From Acanthaster planci (taxonomy: Eukaryota > Echinodermata > Asteroidea > Valvatida > Acanthasteridae), in the NCBI RefSeq assembly GCF_001949145.1, contig NW_019091358.1, forward strand, positions 3,180,904 to 3,244,903: DNA of 64,000 bases, given 5' to 3'. The position numbers and the translations under genes are program-made. The notes under the pieces are model-generated. The model made no database searches. It had not been told where the DNA came from and worked only from the letters and a program-made list of their open reading frames with translations. This document shows positions 36,128 through 48,100 of this stretch, in pieces; within the stretch, counting starts at the first letter, position 1; the number at the start of each line of letters is the position of its first letter.

Positions 36128-39100
36128 CTGCCACAAAAGAATGTAGGTTACATTAGCAGACCTTCCAATGTTGGCTATCAAGAATTCGGAATCCTTATCC
36201 CCAAAAGTCAGAATTTTTCATGAAATATTATGGAATATTCTCCATATTACCATGAACAAGTAAAAATCAGCGATGCATTGTACAGAAGTCGAATCTGTGT
36301 CTGTGATGATGTACAGTAACACACGTACTCACCGATTCCACAAAATTTTGATTTCCACAAGAGTTTACATCATCTGAAATGGTCCACAATAATTTTTCAT
36401 CTCCTGAATGTGTAGATTCAACGTGAAATTCAGCAAAAAATTCATCGCGCTGTGCTTGCACATTTGACATAATCGTGATTGATTTCACAGCAGCCTTTAG
36501 TCTTGGATCCAAACATTCTTAGCTACGGTTCCTGGCAAAACCGGGTACCGCACAACACATACAATGTTAGTTACAATGTAGCTTGTTGATAGACGGCATA
36601 TTTGTCCATGAACAATTTCAGTATCACGTCCATATATCAAGTCCATCTCGCGGCTGGTACGTGTCAAAAGAATGCGCTGCCAGGGACGTGGCTCATGCAA
36701 AGTGCACTGCAATGACTGTTCAGGTCGGTCGGATTAGTTGTATTACGGTACATACACAAGATTACATGGACAGTTTCTGGTAATACACTGGCGTGCCAAA
36801 ATTGCGATTTGGCAGAAATTTTAGGGGCTAAATCGGAATGGCGGAAACAAAGTGAAAATTTTCTGCCAAAATCGGGAGCGTTGGGAGGTCTGCATTAGGG
36901 TTTTCTTGAAATTCAGCTTCATCGCCCAGTTTTGGATTCGTGGGATGTTTAGACCTCCCTTGACCTGGGGTGACACGAGATCAGCAAATGCGTTTGTGTT
37001 GTGATTCAAAAACACAGAAATCATCTAATATGAAGCCAAAGTTTACAGCTTTTTCCATTTGACCTTGAAAGACTTTTCAAAAATATGATAGCCTGTGGTA
37101 AATGAAGCTGGAGACAAAGGATGGGTTTGGAAAATGGCTTTTGTTTAAAAAAAGAATGTCGCTTTAAAATCCACAGGGATACTTTATGTGTCCTGTACAT
37201 GTACAGAAGAGACATGTGCCTGCTGACGGCCGAAGCGGGGGCGTCAGGAGGGCCATTTCCCCCTCCCCAACTTTTTGCAAGTCCTGTAATGAGGCGGGCC
37301 TTTATGGATTGGCCCATTAATGGCTGATGCCTGACAGTCTCACAACTGGCCCCCTTACTCTACAAATTGCTCCGCGGCTTGGTGGATATGTCACAAGGAT
37401 ACAGACAGCAGCTCTAAATTGCTAGATTCATAATTGGGTTCCTGCTGGATGTGATGAGCTTAATCCACCATACAAGGTTTACGACAGACAGTGCCCCTGC
37501 TTGTTTCACATAAATCTGGACCTTGATCTGTGGTCCTGATGCTAGTTCACTGCATCCCTTAGTCAGGTTCTGGTGTTCGTGAACCAATGAAGGAGTACTG
37601 ATTCAGTTTTAGATCTGTGCGAGACAAACAAGCCCAGTGTCTCTGCAAGTGTGTCCACACCTCATGCACTGTTATTATCAAACATGTCCCCAAGGTATCT
37701 CAGGATTTCTGAGAGGCTGGGGCAACACTGTGAACACTAAGAACAAAGAGTGAGGGCGCTTTCATTGCATCTTGCACAGCATGTGCCCAATGCCCATTAA
37801 ATGGAGCAGGAATTCTGTACAAAGTGTCAACAGCAATGTGGCATGCATCAGTAGAGGTGACTGTTTGGGGGAATGGTGGGTGAGAATATTACAGACAACC
37901 CACCGCACACATTTCCATTTTGTCTGTTTACTGGTCCACTGAGTGATCATTGGTACTGATCAGAGACCAGTTTGCTGAAAAATCTAACCCATCTAATCGC
38001 ACATGACACAACTAGACGAAATCAAACATGTTCGATATTCCACATATGCAAGCAAACACTCTAATTCCAACGGAATTGATGTTTAAGTTAACAAATTGGA
38101 TTTACAAAGAATAGTTGTAAAAATTGAAACAGTAGACCCCTCCAACACAGTCAGCCAACATGCAACTTTTCATCATGATACATTCATCACAAGACTGATC
38201 ACCATTTGACTGGTTATGGAATGGAATTGATGGGTTACCTTATGGTATATCATAATGTGAATAAAAACTGTATTGGTGATATAGTGCGAAAGTTAACTGG
38301 GAAAATGAAAGGTGTACGGCAGGTGTGACATGCAATCCTACTCACCCTGTAAATGAAGACATAGTGGTCCCTCTGTAGTACTGCCGCCCCACGGTCATGC
38401 CGGATGCTGCAGACAATGGACGGGACGTCCACGGTGCACAGATCCTCCATGCTCCGCATAGCACTGTCTATGGAGAGCAGGGTACCGGTCCTTCCGCAGC
38501 CATCACTGAATGAAAGATAAGCAAAAACCTGATTGGTAGGCGAGTAAGTGACAAAGCTAATATCCAAAAGAAGGGCATAATTTTCCATGTCTGCCTGAGC
38601 ATCGTATGGAATTCAGGGCAACATATCTGATTTTGTTTCCTTGTTCTTATTAATTTCTTTTAAAATCTGGAAAGCAGGGAACTGAGTTTATTCCAACCTC
38701 ATGCTTTACAACTGATTACTCTTTTCTATGATCACAGTTACTTGTGCTTTGAAGAAATTTTCACTCCCCATTCTTCAGACTTGATTTGCACGAGAGGAAA
38801 GATCCCCATGACAGATTTACTTCCCAGCTGTTAAATCCTGTTCAATTTGGCAGCTGCTACACATCAATAACTAGTGGATATTCTTCAGCTTCCTCCTGGG
38901 AGGCATGGGATAATCCAAATTATAGCTTGAAGTCTGGACCTTTCTGTCACATTTCCAATTTCTTTTTTTTCGATCAAACCTTTCAGTGACAAAACACTTC
39001 AAATAACAGGGTAACACTGTGCGATTTTCTGATATAAGAATGAAGATACATTATTTTGGTATCAACATTATCCCTGGGTGAAACATGCTTACCAAGAACC

Positions 39101-42100
39101 AATGTCACAGTGATATTGTGATCTTCAAAAAGTAATCATGATAACACTTCAAGAAAACAAGGTGATAAAATAAAAAGTTTTTAAATAAACCAACTACTGT
39201 TATGTTCAAAGTTCAAGAATTCAGAGGTTTTCCCAATTCATATTAGACTTAAATGAAATCAAATGTCCCATGATAAGAATTTCTTTTCGGCCAGATCTCA
39301 AAAAAAGGTCTTGATGACAAGCAAAGAGTGCGAGGGAATTGGGGCTGAGTTAGCATCAATCCATATTAATAACCCAATATGATGCCCAAATCAATCAATT
39401 TTTCTTTTAACAAACTACTCCCTGCCTACCTGCAGTGGACCACTACCGGACCGTAGCTTTCCTGTACTGTCTGCCTGACTTGCAGGAGGAATGATAGCAG
39501 TAGGGTGGGGCAGGAGGGCACCAGGTTGCAGGCTACCGGCCACTGGGTGAACCAGAAATGGTTGATGGGACGGCACAGATTTTTCTGAAGTTGAGAATAA
39601 AACACAGGCAAGAGATTGCTTAAACAAAATGGACGTTAACTGTGAACATATGCAGAGACCAACCAGGTGTCATCAAAAGATGGCACAAATGATGGACTAT
39701 GAGGATGCTGACATTTCTGGCCATTCCAAATGGCCTGGTGATGGTCTTATTGGTTTGTGTGATGGTCTTTTTAATAACGAGAACTCCAACAGGTGGGCAG
39801 GATATGAGCCCGATTTCTGCTTCACAGCTGGCACTGGCACATGAATGCTGAAGAAACCCACTGAGGACCCACAGCCATCCAATTCTCACCAAGGGGCAGA
39901 GAACGAGAGGCAGCAATTCCTGTTTAGCAGAGGGTACAAGCTGAGGTAAGTTGCAGGTTACCACTGGTGAAACCAGGGGAAACGGAAACCCTCCCAAAAC
40001 AATTTTGACCCCCCCTTCTCCCCCCCCCTAAAAAAATTTGGTTCTAGATCCGCCCTTGCAGGTTACCTGTATGTTCTTGATGAGGAGAGTAGACATGGAG
40101 TAGTTCTCTGTCAAGACACACCCCTGTCTCATGACCAGGATGTCCCCATAAAGCTGGGCATTCTGGATGCCTTCATCCCGAGGCCAGTACCACGGACACA
40201 CCTGTCAATATGCAAGATGGTGAATGGTTATTCTGGTGCAACGATGCCAGAACTTCCACAGTTAGGCCTTTTCAAGCCACCTCAGAGTTATTTTTTCCCA
40301 ACAGTCAACTGCATCCTACTTCTGAATGAACACTGCAAAATTCATACTGTTCATGTGTGAGCCAGTGTGTGTGTACTAAAACCAGCATCTCTAGCACTAT
40401 TGCTTGGCATTTCGTGAGTTGGCCTCAGAGTGACTCAAACAGCTCCCCAATGTGTCTAGGAATAAAACTGCTCTGTAGAAAACTCAAAGTATTTTGTCCC
40501 AGGTGCTTGTAGTGATTACCAGGAATGTATAACTGGAGGCTTCTTTTGCTTAGTGAAAAGAAATAAATGAACATCTTGGAAGAGTCAATTTATTAGCATT
40601 AGATTGGAGATTTACACCATTCAACATGGTAGACATGAGAAGGATCTTGCACCGTTTTCAGCACAACCTGTCACATTCATCCACATGAAAATTTATACTG
40701 ATGCACAAAAGTGGCAAACAAGATTCTTCTCAAATGTGAGCAAAGACCAATCAGGTAATATTAAGACCTTCAAAATCAGGTGGCATTTCTCTTTGACAGC
40801 CCCAAGTCTCACTAGATTAGGCAGAAAATCAAACGACAATGAAGCTGGTCATTTAGACATTTCTGAACATGATGGTGGCAGCACTTTCTATTACTCACCA
40901 CGCCCATCTCTTCAGGGGAGCAGAGACAGACGATTGTCCGCGACTGCTGCTCCCACACCATCTCCCAGAAGTTGTTGACGTTGGTGCCCCAGGGCGCTGT
41001 GGTGGCAATGTAGCTGTACTTGGTATTTCCATATCCCTGCAGCATCCACAGAGCATGCACGAATGAGTTATCTCCTACCAGTCTAATGAGTCATTTACTC
41101 GTGATAGGGAAACTCTGCGCACATACATGCTTAGGCACTTGTTACACACGTGACCGAGAGAAGTGAAACTTGCAAAAAAAATAGCAAGTGTTGAAGTCGG
41201 GTTCTTCCAAAGTATATTTTTCACCACCAAATACTGAGCTTTTCTTTGCTAATGCTGCAAAAGAGACAATGACCAATTGAAGATGAAGTCCATGACAAAA
41301 GGAAACAACCAATTTCGATTTCAATCAGCTGCTTGTTAAAGAAGTACCAAAAACGTTCTTAGCAAGTACTTTCTGAAAACATTTGTCTTAATAAAGTCTC
41401 AGTTTTTACAACATTCTCCTCATTCTTTTAAAGTACATGTACATTCTATTCAAGTTTAGTATTTTACTTAGGACCTAGAAAGTAAAGTACTAGACTACAA
41501 CCCTGCAACAGATAAAGCCAGGAACACAGAAGCAAGAAAAACCTCTGCGCACTGATAAATCCAGTGCAGAGCAGGGGGAAACCAACATTGTACCCATTTG
41601 CTCTCCAAATGCAGTTTAGGGTTGTTATACAATGCCTGATGCCATCAACAATAACATTGCTCAGTGTCAAGTGATTCAGCACTTTGCATTTTAAGCACTG
41701 TACAATACAGCAGTCTTAATTGCACATGACTTCTTGACAATGACACAGTAAACCACGCAGTGACATTTTGAGTTCACGGATGTACTGTTTTTGAGGTAAA
41801 GATAATACTGCCATCAGTTGGTAGCCAAGCATATTGGTTGGCTTGCAGTAGTCAGTACTACAAAACACTAAGTAATAGCTAGAGCCTGAAGGACCTAGTG
41901 CTACAAATGACTACATGTATATCTGGCTAGGTTACATCCATTTTTACTCGTACAGAAAACAATAAAGCCAAGCATTCATATTGCCACAGCACTGTATGGT
42001 ACATTGTCTTATCTATTGTATTTTATGGCTTCAGAGAACAATAAGATCATGTCCTCTTACAAGCGACAGCGCTGATTACTACATTTTACTACAAGTAGTA

Positions 42101-45100
42101 ATTTGTAGTATTATGTAGGGTTAAAGTTTTAAGGTATGAACCCCTAAGACGGTCACCAAGTACCCGCCAGACCCACCTTGACAAAGCTTGCATTCAGGAA
42201 TCCATGCTGGTTGTCCAAGCTGACCTTCTCCAGGGGCACCCTGGTCTTGGGGGGAGGGTGGAACAGGCTGAGGGCTGCCATGGAGCTCTTGGATGGACTG
42301 TGGGACTTGGCCAAGTCCTTCTGGAAATCTGGCAAAGTCTGAAAAAATAATGCAGGTACAAAATTAACTTATTGAGGGTTTATTGACACAGTGTTTTTGA
42401 AGTATAATGCACATTGTTTCTTTCGAGCCCTCTTTGGAAAGAAATGTTTGGCCACACAAGATCAGCACTTTGGCATGAACACCACACATGTGCAAGAAAT
42501 TGACTTGCACTATTCTTGGCAGTAAGTTCCACCTGGTGTTCACCTGTACATCAATCACAGACTTTTGCGACCGAGATTTAACGCCACTGCACAGGATGGA
42601 GCAAAACACGTCATGTTGTCTTCTGGCCAGCTCATTTCTGAGCATTTTGGTTCGATGACTGAAGATCACAGCTTTGCTCAAATCAAATGTATCAAGACCA
42701 GTCTGTGCTAATCTTTCTTGCATTGCCTGGATGACAGTAAACATACAGCCAAACTCCTCCACATGTGCATGAGACCCTGAGCATGCTGGACTCTATCCTA
42801 CTATTTACAAAACATTCAACTTCAGCCTACCTGTCACAAATTCTTCAGTCGTGATTCTGAATAAAACTTGAGGACACAGTTTTCCCTCACTTGTCACAGC
42901 AATCTTTTATAACTATCAACAGTGTGCAATAATGTTACACATTTCAGTTGCTACAGGGTTTTGAAATAAGCTTCCTATTGTTATAAACGATGACAATGCT
43001 ACACACCTCAAATTCTTCAGTGATGGCCTCCCAGTAGCTGTAGAACTGTGATAAGCTGTGCATGCTCAACACATGGGACGGATAGTTCTGTTAAGAAAGA
43101 AAGTGTGCTGTTTTACGTGGCAGTTGAGGGTTCAGTGTGTGGTAGACATATCCAAACCTCCAACATATTGTTTGAAATCAGTGATCACAGAGCTTCCTTG
43201 TTTGGGTGACAAACTGTGTGGGTTTAGGTGACAGAGGAAAATGGAACAACACGGATCTGTTAACCATTTCAAAGAGCCACCAAAAATCGACTCCTTTTTT
43301 GGTAAGCGGGAAATGAAAATTGCTGCAATGGGGCGACACTTTTGGAGCGAAAATAAAACGTACATCAACAGGGAAGACACCACTGCAATCCTACTTCAGT
43401 GTTTATTGCACTGTGACCTGCAGAATTTAAAGTGATATTGTTTGTGTTAACTCACCAGAAATAGTTTAAGTAATCCAACCACATGGTAACAACAAAAATA
43501 ACAAACACTGAAGCACAAATAGATGATAAGACAGATTGCGATATACAAGTGATTGAACATTGAAAAATTTAATTTGTAGACTTTCAGGCAGAACCAGGCA
43601 AAGTGTTTGCGCTCTGCCTTACCGGAGCTGCATAGTCCTCCTCATCATCCATGATCAGTCCCTTGTTGACGGCGGGCACCAGGTTGTGGGTCGCCATTGT
43701 CGGCGGTATGGTGAAGGGGGCAGTGTGCTGGTGGTGCAGGGGGCTCAGCTGGTGGGCATCGCTCAACGTATCATGCAGCTGCTTCCCATCAAAGTAGTAA
43801 CGGTTGTGGATGGTGCGACGCTTTGCCAGGTGCGATCTGTAGAGCTGGAATGTGGTTAAGGGCATTCATTTCAAAGATTGCTGGAATCTACTTAGTCAAC
43901 GGCAAATTACATTTGGTGACCATTCTGTGACTACACCAAGAGATAGGGAACAGCTTGTGGATGGTGCTCAGGTAGAACATACAGGCATGCAAATGGCAAG
44001 TTAACCCCTTGACGACGGGAATTTTATAGTTGATAATAGCTGAAATGCAGGCCGAGGATCTCAATTTTTACGGCGGCTCTTACTGTGTCCCGACGCAAAG
44101 GGGTTAAAAAAATGGGGAAATTCTAAAACATACAACACGTGCCAACAAGTTGACCTGACATCATCTTAATGTGTTGAGTTGATGTAACAGTATCACTATG
44201 CTGCTATATCCTGGCAGGGGCATAACCTGAACTAATTTCTTTTAGGGGGTAGGTAAGTTGGACATTTCTTTTTGAACAGTTTACTCAGAGGCAAATCTAA
44301 CTTTTAAGGGTTTTTTAAGGAAGAAAGGGAAATGAAAAGGGTAGGGGATGGACAGACCAGCAGAAGCAAACTGGCAAACCATGAACAGTGTACATGGTCC
44401 AATTCCAAGGTGTTTTCATGTGAACTGAATATTTTCATCCTCTTTCTTCCTTTCCTTTTTTCCCCCTTTTTTCTTTGCCTTTACCTTGTAAACGGCAATG
44501 GTAACGACTGACACTGTGATCAGCAAACTAAGGCTCACTCCCACCTTGACCCCGGTAGTTGAGCTGGATGGTTTGGGGCCAGGGGTTGCCTGCGAGCCTC
44601 CGTAGACATGCACCGACAACACCTGAAACCAGGTCAGCCATTATCAATATTAAAGTCACAGAAACGAAAGGACAGATCACAAAAAGCTTACATGTAGTTA
44701 ATGGCATTAAACATTGTAGCTACATGTGATGGCCCGTAAATATGCCTCTAGGCTTTGAAGTGGTAAGTTGGCCCCACGATTAGTGGAATTATTGGGCTCC
44801 TGCATAGCTCTGGCTCCTAGATATTTGAAGATAATTTTCTTTTAGTTCAGAAACAGACTTCCATCTTTTTTGAAAGATACTTACCTGAACAAGTAAATCT
44901 TAAATAAATAACATCCTTTTTTTTTTCATTTAAACTATAAATGTGACCCACTCCATGAAATCGAGTCATAAGTCACCAAGGCCACTTTTGGAGTTTTCGT
45001 TTGTATTGGAATGAGCAAATTGAGTTTTTTGTTTTGATGTATCACTCAGTTTGGCATCTTGATGAAAGTGGATACTCCATGGTAAAAAATGCTGTGGGTT

Positions 45101-48100
45101 CCTGTCAATTTACACTATGCAAAATTATTCTAAGGGACTTTTTACTCCAAAGTGGCTCTGGAAACTTAAGACTCATTTTCACAGAGTGGGTCACAAATGA
45201 TGGAAAGTTGCCACGATGCACTGCACAATCAGTCTGTGCAATTGGTAGTATTTTACTCAACTTCAATTGCGACAAGCATGCTTTTGTAAAATGTGTATAT
45301 ATATGTATACGTTGGAGATGGAATAAAGTGGTCTCATTAATGGAACCCTATAAGATGCTTTACACACTTTGGTAACATGTGTACCTTTGGCTCTAGGTAT
45401 TTCTGTAGTTCTTCCTGGTCTGACTGCATCATAAGTCCCACAGACTCTGTCAGCTTGGTATCACAACTTCCCTTCTGGGACTCAATGCAGATGTCGACCT
45501 GTGTGCGAATAACATCAACAGGGGTGTCCCTCTCTGTTTCCATCTGGGGGCAGCTTCTGGTATCATTCAGGACTGCTGTGTAAGGAAGGTAATGGAGAGA
45601 CAGACTTTTCCAGGAATACCTGGCGATGGAGGAGACAAAATCCTCAATGCTGACACAGAAGTCCTTCCATGTTTCTTGCAGGACAAGCTGGATGGCAACA
45701 GAAGGGTAAGGGATGGGGGTCTTGGGCTTGCTGGTGTGTGTACTCTCACTGATGTGGGGTGTGGGACCGTGTGTTGGCCTGGCTACCGCTCTGGTTGTCA
45801 GGCGGGGTGGAGCTGTGGGCCGCGGTCTGGTTGGCCTGTGGGGCTTGCTGGGTGGAGGTGGCTTCTCCGTCTCAATCGGTGGCCCTTGGGAGTGAGGGGG
45901 AGGGGGTTCTTCTGTTGGCTCGTGTCTCGTGGGCACGAGGGGTGGGTGTTGCTCAGTCTGAGGGGGCGGTTGCAGATTTATGGTCGTTTGCTGCAATAGT
46001 CTGGTCGTTTGCTGCAGTAGTCTGGTTGTCTGCTGCAGCATTCTGGTTGTAGCTGCCCATGTCATGTAAGCTTGAGTTGTAATGCGTCCTCTCTGGGTTG
46101 TGACTTCTCCAGCTGTTGTGGGAGGAGATACACGCACAGTTGTGACCCTTGGACTTGTGGCAAGAGCCGACCCAGAAGTGGTACCGGATAGCTCAGTAGT
46201 TGCAGGTGTCGGCGTTGTTAGAGCAGGTACCACTGAAGTAGGCACTGGCAATGTTGTGGTTTCAAGGGATGGTTCGGACTGTCGAGTGGTACTTGTGTAC
46301 CTGATTGGGTTGGCAGTTGTCCCCCTTGGTTCCACAACGCCCCCTCCCGTTGTTGCCAGTGGCTCTCCTACTCTGGTCGTTGACTGATGGGGCGGCCTGC
46401 TGGTCTTCTCAGGCAGGGGAGGGGCATCAGTGACCCCTGGTCCTGGCAGGCCATGACGTGTACTGTGGGCTTCTGTGACTTTGGGGTCAGGTTTAACAGA
46501 CGTTGTCATTTGTGGTTGTGTTTCATCAGAACGAACAGACAAGCCTGCGAGAGCAAAACAAGAATACAGTAATGGCTGCCAATGAACATGACACTGTATT
46601 AGAATTCAAAGCTGTGATACAAATACTGTTCCAGGAAGCATTTTGCTCACCCTTGCTGTTGTGCCTTCATACCAATAACCTATCTGCTTTCTAAATTGAA
46701 ACATTCTATACTAGAGATTATACACAGTGCTGAAATGTAGCATTAAATTGTCCAGTAAGAAATCTGACACCCCCAAATTAATTCACCATTGTTCTGCCCT
46801 AATACTTTTGGCTCAAAAGTTCAAGCGAAATAAAAGTGTTTCATCTACTATCCACCCCAATTTTTTCAGCATTAAAAGTAAACACAATCAATTTTTATTT
46901 ATGGTCAAACAACACGTACACTACTAAATTACATTACTACTAAGACAAAAATACATTAATTACTAAAAGCAAAGTTATGTCAGCAGAATGACAAAACAAT
47001 TTCTATCAATTTTATTGGAAAGTTATGAGCCAAGTAGTTTGGTTCTGTTATTTAGATGACTGTTCATACTTCTTGTTCAAGTAACATGTACATAACACAA
47101 ATCTAAAAATGCTTCATATTTTATTCTCCACCCAAATGACTCACTAATGGACTAAACAAGAAACACTCCACTCCAACCACCACACACATATATATAATGG
47201 GGCACTCAAGACAACAGCGTCAAAGCTTTGCCAAAGGGTGCAATCCATTGTCAACACCGTTTGTGAATACACATTCCATTTGAGAAGTTCAAGAGTCAAG
47301 TGTGTGATATGCAAACCTCACAGGTGACTTTTTCCTGGTTGCAAGATAAAAATCCAAACACTTGATAGATATTGTGCAATGCCCATGCTTTACACAACAC
47401 AGGCCACATACACATTTGGTGAAGATTACCACCTGACCTGCACAAGAACTCAACCCAAATTATTCACCAAAATTTCTACCAGCGTTTTTTTTAGCTGTTC
47501 CCAATCTCAATTGGGAACAGCTTTTGTAACCGTTCAAATTTTTTCCCTTTTTTTTCCGCTGTTTTTTTCTAAGGGGCACTTTGGCAATTATTTTAAGTTC
47601 GATCAATTTCAAACTTGGTATAGTAATTAACCATCATCAGAAGACGTTTCGCAAAACTTATTGTAATCATGACGCCATCACGAAACCTCAATTCAAAGTT
47701 CATTCTTTACAGTCTAATACCTAGTCAACTATTTTACTGATTTCACTCAAATTTGGTATGCTCATATAGTCAGGGATGTGTTACAGATGAAAATTGATAT
47801 CTTGACCTCGTGTGACCTCTACTTCCAGCTTGACCGGAAGTTTTATTTGAAAACAAAAATTTCAAACTTGGTATAGTAATTAACCATCATCAGAAGATGT
47901 GCCCCGAACCTTTTTGTAATCGTGACGTCATCAGGGGTCACGTGACCTCAATTCAAATGTTCATTCTTTACAGTCTAATAACTAGTAAACAATTTGACTG
48001 ATTTCACTCAAATTCGGTATGCACATGGTCGGGGACATGTTATAGATGAAAATTTATATCTTGACCTCATGTGACCTCTACTTCTGGTTTGACCGGAAGT

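Noticed and set aside
36267-36512. 81-codon minus ORF as a further receptor exon
   Set aside because: It has no PTP-like motif. Exon 10 joins exon 11 in phase, and 36267-36512 lies in that intron.
45592-46387. Plus-strand ORFs of 97-135 codons opposite the mucin exon
   Set aside because: They are shadows of the GC-richer, Thr/Pro-coding minus-strand exon, which has splice sites and fits the gene.
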